A stretch of 5,214 bases of DNA, from contig CAMBOY010000221.1 of assembly GCA_945869245.1 (NCBI GenBank), positions 1 through 5,214 of the forward strand, read 5' to 3'. The notes under the pieces were generated by a model. The model made no database searches, had not been told where the DNA came from, and worked only from the letters and a program-made list of their open reading frames with translations. Within the stretch, counting starts at the first letter, position 1. Every line of letters starts with the position of its first letter. This stretch comes from Hydrogenophaga intermedia (GTDB lineage: Bacteria; Pseudomonadota; Gammaproteobacteria; Burkholderiales; Burkholderiaceae_C). The position numbers and the translations under genes were made by a program. Positions 1 through 5,214 of the stretch are shown in pieces.

Positions 1-199
1 GTCGGCCAGCGACCGCACCGGTTTGCTCTACAGCATCGCGCGGGTGCTGGCGCGCCACGGCATCAACGTCGAGCTGGCCAAGGTCACCACCCTGGGCGAA
101 CGGGTGGAAGACACCTTCCTCATCAGCGGCGCCGAGCTGCAAATGAACCGGCGCCAGATCGAGATCGAAACCGAGCTGCTCGAAGCGCTGCAGGGCTGA
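1..199 (+). CDS. glnD: GlnD, bifunctional PII uridylyltransferase/uridylyl-removing enzyme, C-terminal ACT domain (partial, 5' end outside the window)
   Basis: The reading frame is open from base 2 to a TGA at 197-199 and gives 65 residues, the very end of a protein whose family is usually about 850-900 residues. The visible part is an ACT domain: a DRTGLLYSIARVL stretch (residues 4-16) followed by HGINVELAKVTTLGERVEDTF (19-39), then a helix ending in TELLEALQG. This ligand-binding fold and the 'GERVEDTF' signature are typical of the second ACT domain of GlnD. In that enzyme family the ACT domains sense glutamine and switch the protein between uridylylating and deuridylylating the PII signalling proteins, which sets nitrogen assimilation in the cytoplasm. 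The nucleotidyltransferase and HD domains lie upstream and cannot be checked here. The gene converges on the efflux operon with only 24 bases between stop codons. RelA/SpoT proteins also end in ACT domains, but this ending fits GlnD better. Confidence 0.9.
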   Translation, partial: SASDRTGLLYSIARVLARHGINVELAKVTTLGERVEDTFLISGAELQMNRRQIEIETELLEALQG

Positions 200-211
200 G
201 GCCTACAGCGC
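185..211. terminator. Possible hairpin across the glnD stop codon, weak candidate for a shared terminator
   Basis: GCGCTG at 185-190 can pair with CAGCGC at 206-211. Inside this, AGG at 192-194 pairs with CCT at 202-204 across one mismatch, leaving a 7-base loop (195-201). The stem spans the end of glnD and most of the 24-base gap before the stop of the convergent pump gene. Neither side shows the T-run expected of an intrinsic terminator, and such stems occur by chance in GC-rich DNA. It could end transcription from both directions or act only as an RNA-stabilising 3' structure. Confidence 0.25.
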
Positions 212-223
212 AGCCGCTTGGCG

Positions 224-3200
224 TCAGACCAGCGACGCGGGCGCCACTGGTACCGTCGCCGCCGGCTGGCGCCAGAGCACCCGGCGCAGCCACAGCGACA
301 GATCGTCCACCAAGGTGTAGACCGCCGGGATCACCAGCAGACTCAGGAAGGTCGATGTGATCAAACCGCCGATCACCGCCACCGCCATGGGCGAGCGAAA
401 GCTCGGGTCGGACGCACCCCAACCGACCGCGATGGGCAACATGCCCGCGCCCATGGCGATCGTGGTCATGACGATCGGGCGGGCGCGCTTGCGGCAAGCG
501 TCCACAATGGCGTCGAGCCGCGACAACCCATCCCGGCGCTGGGCTTCAATCGCGTATTCCACCAGCAGAATCGAGTTTTTGGTGGCAATGCCCATGAGCA
601 TGATCAGGCCGATCAGCGAGGGCATCGAGAACGATTTATTGGTCAACAACAGACCAACAAACGCCCCACCCAGCGACAGCGGCAAGGCCGCCAAAATGGT
701 GAAGGGGTGCAAGAAGGCCTTGAACAGCAGCACCAGCACAATGTAGATGCACAACACGCCGGTCAGCATGGCCAGACCAAAACTGGCGAACAGCTCGCCT
801 TGCACCTCGGCGTCGCCGACTTCGACCACTTTCACACCCGCAGGCAGGTTGCGCACCGCCGGCAGGGCGTCCACCGCCGCCTTCATGTCGCCCAGCGCAA
901 TGCCGGCCAGCTCCACTTCAAAGTTGATGTTGCGCGAACGGTCGTAGCGGTCGATGACGGCCGGGCCGCCGCCCAACTCCAGCGTGGCCACCTGGCCGAG
1001 CATGACCGGGCCGCGCGCGCCCGGCACCGCCAGACGTTCGAGCACGCTGAGGTCTTGGCGCGCTTCGGCTTGCAGCTTGACCACAATCGGAATCTGGCGT
1101 TGCGGCAGGTTCATCTTGGGCAAGGCGCTGTCGTAGTCGCCCACAGTAGCGATGCGCAGGGTCTCGGCAATGGCCGCGCTGGTCACACCCAGGTCGGCGG
1201 CGCGCTGCAGGTCGGGGGTGACAATGACTTCGGTGCGCACCAGCGCCGCGCTCGACTGGATGCTGCCCACACCCCGGATGGTGCGCAGATCGCGCTCGAT
1301 GGCGGTGGCTGCGGTTTGCAGCGCGTTGGCGTCGTTGCCTTGCAGGGTGAGGATGTATTTCTCGCCCGAGCCGCCCAGGCCCACTTTGCTGCGCACGCCC
1401 GGCACCTCGGCCATGGCGGCGCGGATCTGGTTTTCAATCACTTGCTTGCGTGGCCGTTCTTTGCGTGGGCTGAGCTGAATGGTGAGCGCAGCCTTGCGCG
1501 ATTCGGCCGCACCCTGCGGTGCAAAGGTGTCGCTGCCCGCCGAACCCGAGCCGATGGTGGTGTAGATGCTCTTCACATGGTCCACCGCCATCAGGCGCGA
1601 ACGCGCCAGCTCGGCCCGCTCCACCGTCTGCTGCAATGTCGATCCGGGCGGCAACTCGATGTAAACCTGGGTCTGTGAGTTGTCATCTGGCGGGATCAAT
1701 CCACTCGGTAGGAAAAAAATCAGCACGACTGACCCGAAGGTAAACGCGATAGCACCCAACATGGTGATCCAGCGGTGGCGCAGACACCAGCGCGCCCACA
1801 CGGTGTAGCGCTCCACCCAAGCCGGGTGCTCGACCGGCTGCAGCCAATGCCACAGCCGCGCGCGCAAGCCACTCTGCGCCCAGGCCGGCCGGTCTTTGGC
1901 CAGCACAATGGGCTTGAGCAAATAGGCCGCCATCATCGGGGTCAGCGCCCGCGCCACCACCAGCGAAGCGAACACCGCCAGCGACGCGGTCCAGCCAAAC
2001 TGCTTGAAGAACTTGCCTGGAATGCCGGACATGAAGGCGGTCGGCAAAAACACCGCAATCAGGGTGAAGGTGGTGGCAATCACCGCCAGACCAATCTCGT
2101 CGGCCGCTTCCATGGCCGCCTGATAGGGCGACTTGCCCATGTGCATGTGGCGAACAATGTTCTCCACCTCCACAATCGCGTCGTCCACCAAAATGCCGAT
2201 CACCAGCGACATGGCCAGCAGCGTGACCACGTTGATGGAAAAGCCCAGGTAGTGCATGCCAATAAAGGCCGGAATGGCTGAGAGCGGCAGCGCCACCGCC
2301 GACACGATGGTGGCGCGCACATCGCGCAAAAACAGCCACACCACCAGCACCGCCAAGATGGCGCCTTCGTAGAGCAGCTTCATCGAGCCGTCGAACTCTT
2401 CCTGCACCGGGGTCACAAAGTCGAACGATTCGGTGATCTGCAAATCAGGACGCTGGGCCTGCAGCTCGGCGAGCTTGGCGCGCACACCGGCGCCCACCTC
2501 CAGCTCGCTCGCGCCTCGGCTGCGCACCACCTCAAAACCCACCACCGGCTGGCCGTCCAGAAACGCGGCGGCGCTGGGCTCGGCAAAGCTGTCCTCGATC
2601 ACCGCCACCTGATCGAGCCGAATGCTGCGGCCGTCGCTCAGCGCCAGGGTCACGGCGGCCAGTTCGTCGGCGGTCTGGACCGCCGACACCGTGCGCAGCG
2701 GCTGCTGGCTGCCGGCCAGGTCGGTGCGCCCACCCGCGCTCTCGATCTGCACCCGCGAGAGCTGGCGCGACACATCGGCCACGGTGGCGCCCAGCGCCTG
2801 AATCTTGAGCGGATCGAGCCGCACCTGCACCTCACGCTCCACGCCACCCACGCGGTTGATGGTGCCCACACCGCGCACCGACAACAGCAGCTTGGACACG
2901 TCGTTGTCGACAAACCAGGACAAGGCCTCGTCGTCCATGCGGTTGGACGCCACGGCGAACGCCAGCACCGGGCTGCCGGCGAGTTCGACCTTGTTGATGA
3001 TGGGTTCGCGCAGGTCGGTGGGCAGATCGCCGCGCACCTTGGCCACCGCCGAGCGCACATCGTCCAGCGCTTCTTGGGTGTTCTTTTCAATGCGGAACTC
3101 GGCGGTGATGGACACCGTGCCGTCTTGCACCTTGGTGGTGATGTGCTTGAGTCCCTGCAACGAAGCCAGCGAATTCTCGATCACCCGGGCGACGTCGTTT

Positions 3201-3379
3201 TCCAGCTGGCTGGGTGACGCGCCCGGCAGCGCTGCGACGATGGTGATGTTGGGCACGTCCAGGTCGGGGAAGTTTTGCACCTTCATCGACGAGAACGAAA
3301 ACAGCCCCGCCAGCGTGAGCATGACAAACAGCATCACCGCCGGTATGGGGTTCTTGATGGACCAGGACGAGACGTTCAT
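224..3379 (-). CDS. RND-type (HAE1/AcrB-like) proton-driven efflux pump, inner-membrane permease subunit
   Basis: This protein of 1051 residues matches the usual 1030-1050 of HAE1 RND exporters, which trade protons for substrates taken from the periplasm or inner membrane. It shows the family's two-fold layout: TM1 at about 11-30, a first periplasmic porter domain (31-335), TM2-TM6 (337-487), a Trp/Arg-rich cytoplasmic linker (488-538), TM7 (539-558), a second porter domain (559-863) and TM8-TM12 (864-1022). TM4 carries the GILVDDAIVEVEN motif with D399 and D400. TM10 has K934 and TM11 has R965 and T972, so the complete AcrB proton-relay set (D407, D408, K940, R971, T978) is present. The VDDAI motif favours HAE1 over the metal-exporting HME class. 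The ATG at 3379 is preferred as start. A GTG at 3382 would add one residue; both overlap the adaptor stop. It is the last gene of the operon. The substrate is unknown, and AcrB drug-pocket aromatics are largely not conserved. Confidence 0.96.
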   Translation of the reverse strand: MNVSSWSIKNPIPAVMLFVMLTLAGLFSFSSMKVQNFPDLDVPNITIVAALPGASPSQLENDVARVIENSLASLQGLKHITTKVQDGTVSITAEFRIEKNTQEALDDVRSAVAKVRGDLPTDLREPIINKVELAGSPVLAFAVASNRMDDEALSWFVDNDVSKLLLSVRGVGTINRVGGVEREVQVRLDPLKIQALGATVADVSRQLSRVQIESAGGRTDLAGSQQPLRTVSAVQTADELAAVTLALSDGRSIRLDQVAVIEDSFAEPSAAAFLDGQPVVGFEVVRSRGASELEVGAGVRAKLAELQAQRPDLQITESFDFVTPVQEEFDGSMKLLYEGAILAVLVVWLFLRDVRATIVSAVALPLSAIPAFIGMHYLGFSINVVTLLAMSLVIGILVDDAIVEVENIVRHMHMGKSPYQAAMEAADEIGLAVIATTFTLIAVFLPTAFMSGIPGKFFKQFGWTASLAVFASLVVARALTPMMAAYLLKPIVLAKDRPAWAQSGLRARLWHWLQPVEHPAWVERYTVWARWCLRHRWITMLGAIAFTFGSVVLIFFLPSGLIPPDDNSQTQVYIELPPGSTLQQTVERAELARSRLMAVDHVKSIYTTIGSGSAGSDTFAPQGAAESRKAALTIQLSPRKERPRKQVIENQIRAAMAEVPGVRSKVGLGGSGEKYILTLQGNDANALQTAATAIERDLRTIRGVGSIQSSAALVRTEVIVTPDLQRAADLGVTSAAIAETLRIATVGDYDSALPKMNLPQRQIPIVVKLQAEARQDLSVLERLAVPGARGPVMLGQVATLELGGGPAVIDRYDRSRNINFEVELAGIALGDMKAAVDALPAVRNLPAGVKVVEVGDAEVQGELFASFGLAMLTGVLCIYIVLVLLFKAFLHPFTILAALPLSLGGAFVGLLLTNKSFSMPSLIGLIMLMGIATKNSILLVEYAIEAQRRDGLSRLDAIVDACRKRARPIVMTTIAMGAGMLPIAVGWGASDPSFRSPMAVAVIGGLITSTFLSLLVIPAVYTLVDDLSLWLRRVLWRQPAATVPVAPASLV

Positions 3380-3397
3380 CACTGCACCACTTTCACC
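3377..3397 (-). promoter_or_regulatory. Translation start region of the pump gene, overlapping the adaptor stop
   Basis: Read on the minus strand, the junction is GTGATG. The adaptor stop TGA (3381-3379) shares its last A with the pump ATG (3379-3377), and a GTG in the same frame sits just before it (3382-3380). The only Shine-Dalgarno-like sequence is a weak GGTGA at 3397-3393. It lies 13 bases before the ATG and 10 before the GTG, both long spacings. Initiation probably depends on ribosomes that have just finished the adaptor gene. Spacing alone favours GTG slightly; the usual MNxSxW/xIxNP-type N-terminus of the family favours ATG. Confidence 0.45.
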
Positions 3398-4485
3398 AGA
3401 TCGCCGTCGTTCAAGAAGCCCGCGCCCTGCACCGCCACGCGCTGGCTGGCCTGCAGGCCTTGCAACACCTCAACCCGTTCGCCCGTGCGGCGCCCGGTTT
3501 TGACGCGCACCATGCTGACCTTGTTGTCCGGCCCCACAGCAAACACATGGGCGTGCCCGTCGCGGGTGACGATGGCTTGCGCCGGCACCGTGAGTGCGGC
3601 CGTTTGCCCTTGGTCAAACTGGCCACGCGCAAACACACCGGCCTTGAAGTCTGGGTGGCGCGGCAGGTCCACATACACCAGGATGTTGCGGGTCTGGGTG
3701 TCGGCGGTGGGGGCCACGGCGCGCACCACACCCTGCACGGCAGCGCCGCTGGGCGCCGTCACGGTGACTTGTTGGCCACGCTGAATGCGCCCCACCTCGG
3801 CCGGGGTGACCTCGGCGCGCCATTCCAGGCGCTGCTGGCGCACCAGGCGAAACAGTTCTTGCCCGGCACCCACCACCGCGCCCACCGTGGCTTGGCGGGC
3901 AGAAATCACCCCATCGTCGGGCGCCAGCACCTTGGTGTGGCGCAAACGCAGCTCGGCGCTCACTTGTTGGGCGCGGGCGGCTTCCAGCTGGGCGGCGCTG
4001 AGCTTTTCCTGCATCAAGATCTGGGATTTTTGCGACTCGGACAGTGCGCCGCTGTCGCCCAACTGGCGCACGCGCTGCGCCTCGGTGCGGGCGTTGTCGT
4101 GTGCGGCCTGCGCTTGCATCACAGCGGCGCGGGTGGCCATCAGGTCGGCCTGCGGGCCTTCGGCGGCAAACTGGGCCAGCAACTGGCCTTTGCGCACCAC
4201 GTCGCCCACCTGCACGGGCACCGCCATCAGGCGCAAACCGTTGCTCTCGGCGCCCACCACCGCCTCTTGCCAAGCGGCCAGGCTGCCGGTGGCCGACAGG
4301 GTCTGCGCCAAGACCTGCTGGGCCGGGTTGGCCACGGTCACGGTCATGGAGGCCTTGGGCTGGGCTGGCGCCTCTTGGGCGGTAGCGGCCATGCGTTGGC
4401 TGCCCAGACCCAAGCCCAGGCAGATCAACAGCGCCACTGCGGCGGTGCCCAAAGGGCTTAAACGGAACGAAGCTGCTGAGTTCAT
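3379..4485 (-). CDS. RND efflux periplasmic adaptor subunit (membrane fusion protein, AcrA/HlyD-like)
   Basis: This 368-residue protein fits the 350-400 of RND adaptors, which join the inner-membrane pump to the outer-membrane channel. Residues 12-29 form a hydrophobic signal/anchor segment followed by a plausible signal-peptidase site after ATA (34-36). C22 is not in a lipobox, so lipid anchoring is not supported. The first lipoyl half (about 74-106, with VQVGDVVRKGQLL) and the second (185-214, with APDDGVISARQATVGAVV) flank an Ala/Gln-rich alpha-hairpin (about 110-182). The hairpin tip carries R138-x3-L142-x6-S149, the motif that in AcrA contacts TolC-type channels. A beta-barrel domain (218-294, with GVFARGQF) and a membrane-proximal domain (295-368, with VPAQAIV) follow. 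The ATG at 4485 overlaps the channel gene's stop as ATGA and has a reasonable ribosome site. The substrate cannot be inferred from this subunit. Confidence 0.95.
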   Translation of the reverse strand: MNSAASFRLSPLGTAAVALLICLGLGLGSQRMAATAQEAPAQPKASMTVTVANPAQQVLAQTLSATGSLAAWQEAVVGAESNGLRLMAVPVQVGDVVRKGQLLAQFAAEGPQADLMATRAAVMQAQAAHDNARTEAQRVRQLGDSGALSESQKSQILMQEKLSAAQLEAARAQQVSAELRLRHTKVLAPDDGVISARQATVGAVVGAGQELFRLVRQQRLEWRAEVTPAEVGRIQRGQQVTVTAPSGAAVQGVVRAVAPTADTQTRNILVYVDLPRHPDFKAGVFARGQFDQGQTAALTVPAQAIVTRDGHAHVFAVGPDNKVSMVRVKTGRRTGERVEVLQGLQASQRVAVQGAGFLNDGDLVKVVQ

Positions 4486-5214
4486 CGTGGCAATTCCCGG
4501 TTCAGATCCTGCGCCTGGGCCGGGTCAAACCCCCCACCCAGCGCCACATACAAAGTCACGGCGGTGTCGAGCTGTGCCAGCCGCACGCCCACCAGCGCCG
4601 ATTGCGCGCCCAACCACTGGCGGCGCGCGTCTTCCAGTTCGCCCAGGCTGGCCAGGCCGGCCTTGAAGCGCTGTTCGGTGGCGCTGAGCACCTCGCGCAG
4701 GCTGTCTGCGGCAAGGGCGCTGGCGCGTTGGCGCTCGTGCAGCGCCGCTTGCGCCACCAGCGCTTGCTCCACCTCGCCGACTGCGCGGCGCAGGGTGGCC
4801 TCATAGGCCACTTGGGCGGCCTCAAACCCGACCTGGGCCGCGTCGGCCCGAGCGCGCAAGGCATCGCGCCCGACCAGCGGCACACTCACCGCCAACGGGC
4901 CAATGGACCAGGTGGTGAAGTCGGCGCCGGCGCGCACGTCGTGGCGCAGCCAGTTGGCCGACAAGCTCAGGCTGGGCAACAGCTGGGCCTGGGCAATGCC
5001 CACACTGTCGGCGGCGGCGACTAGGGCGAACTGGGCTTGCCACACGTCCGGGCGCTGGCGCAAGGCGGTGGCGGGCACGGCGGGCAGCGCCGGCCACGGC
5101 ACGCTGGCGTCGGCCTGCGGGCCATCGGCGGCTGCGCGCACCTCGGCCTCTGGCAGGCCAGTCAAGACCACCAGCGCCTTGGTTTGGGTGTCGCACTGCT
5201 GGCGCTGGCGAGCC
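4482..5214 (-). CDS. Outer-membrane efflux channel, TolC/NodT/OprM-like (OEP family), C-terminal part; 5' end outside the window
   Basis: The frame is open from the right edge to TGA at 4484-4482, giving 243 visible residues out of roughly 450-500 usual for the family. These trimeric channels carry substrates from RND pump and adaptor complexes across the outer membrane. The first visible residues include QQCDTQTKALVVLTGLP, followed by LRQRPDVWQAQ (51-61), the 'QRPD' motif between the two OEP repeats. Then come VGIAQAQLLPSLSLS (71-85), WSIGPLAVSVPL (102-113), long amphipathic helices (about 115-215) with the RFKAGLASLGELEDARR stretch (182-198), and the closing LYVALGGGF (221-229). Together these indicate the second OEP repeat of a NodT/OprM-type channel. 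The GTG at 5171 is an internal valine codon, not the start, because the family resemblance continues upstream of it. Whether it has the lipoprotein signal common in this branch cannot be seen. It is the first of the three visible operon genes to be transcribed. Confidence 0.93.
   Translation of the reverse strand, partial: ARQRQQCDTQTKALVVLTGLPEAEVRAAADGPQADASVPWPALPAVPATALRQRPDVWQAQFALVAAADSVGIAQAQLLPSLSLSANWLRHDVRAGADFTTWSIGPLAVSVPLVGRDALRARADAAQVGFEAAQVAYEATLRRAVGEVEQALVAQAALHERQRASALAADSLREVLSATEQRFKAGLASLGELEDARRQWLGAQSALVGVRLAQLDTAVTLYVALGGGFDPAQAQDLNRELPR
4494..4498 (-). promoter_or_regulatory. Ribosome binding site of the adaptor gene
   Basis: GGGAA on the minus strand lies 8 bases before the ATG at 4485-4483, a normal Shine-Dalgarno distance although the match is partial. 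It is inside the last codons of the upstream channel gene, whose TGA overlaps the ATG by four bases (ATGA). It supports this ATG as the start and suggests coupled translation. Confidence 0.5.

Noticed and set aside
218..1678. Long open frame (486 codons) on the plus strand opposite the pump gene
   Set aside because: It lies antisense to a clearly recognised RND gene. Its translation is rich in Arg, His and Gln with no domain or membrane pattern, as expected from the mirror frame of a GC-rich gene.
1683..2339. 218-codon open frame on the minus strand inside the pump gene
   Set aside because: It is a shifted frame within the pump, with low-complexity Gly/His/Arg composition. The pump frame itself is continuous here, so there is no frameshift to explain.
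224..3379. Heavy-metal (CusA/CzcA-like) identity for the pump
   Set aside because: TM4 carries the VDDAI motif of HAE1 exporters rather than the metal-pump pattern, and the neighbouring adaptor has no His- or Met-rich metal-binding segment.
4420..4425. Possible lipoprotein cysteine (C22) in the adaptor signal region
   Set aside because: The residues before it are L-L-I, and a lipobox needs Gly, Ala or Ser at position -1. A normal signal peptide or uncleaved anchor is more likely.
3460..4666. Two long plus-strand open frames opposite the adaptor and channel genes
   Set aside because: Both are composition shadows of the real minus-strand genes; no recognisable motifs and no credible ribosome sites.
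1..5214. A new defence system, mobile element, CRISPR array or structured RNA
   Set aside because: The window is almost fully covered by four recognisable genes; I saw no direct-repeat arrays, terminal inverted repeats or long non-coding stretches.

Overview
The base composition is high-GC with mostly G/C third codon positions. The left edge holds a GlnD C-terminus. Together these suggest a Gram-negative proteobacterium, and the protein sequences look most like Burkholderiales (for example Comamonadaceae). That placement is an inference from resemblance, not the result of a search.

Layout: bases 1-199 (+) are the last 65 codons of glnD, covering the C-terminal ACT domain. After a 24-base gap, bases 224-5214 (-) are one continuous tripartite efflux operon transcribed from right to left. 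It runs from an outer-membrane channel of the NodT/OprM type (4482 to beyond 5214, its 5' part outside the window), through a periplasmic adaptor (3379-4485), to an RND inner-membrane pump of the HAE1 class (224-3379). The stop and start codons overlap at both junctions, which suggests translational coupling. The operon's promoter and any regulator would lie beyond the right edge.

The three proteins should form one envelope-spanning machine. The pump couples proton entry to substrate export from the periplasm or inner membrane. The adaptor bridges pump and channel, and the channel opens to the outside. The pump keeps the whole proton-relay set (Asp-Asp, Lys, Arg, Thr), and the adaptor keeps the R-x3-L-x6-S motif that docks onto TolC-type channels, so the system looks functional. 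The substrate cannot be read from the sequence. The pump lacks several aromatic positions of the AcrB drug pocket and has a longer, Gly/Ser-rich loop where AcrB has its switch loop.

I found no mobile element, CRISPR array, RNA gene or clearly new system. The points worth a second look are the channel-first gene order, the divergent substrate-pocket loop, a patch of unusual codons at TM7 of the pump, and the tight convergent junction with glnD.
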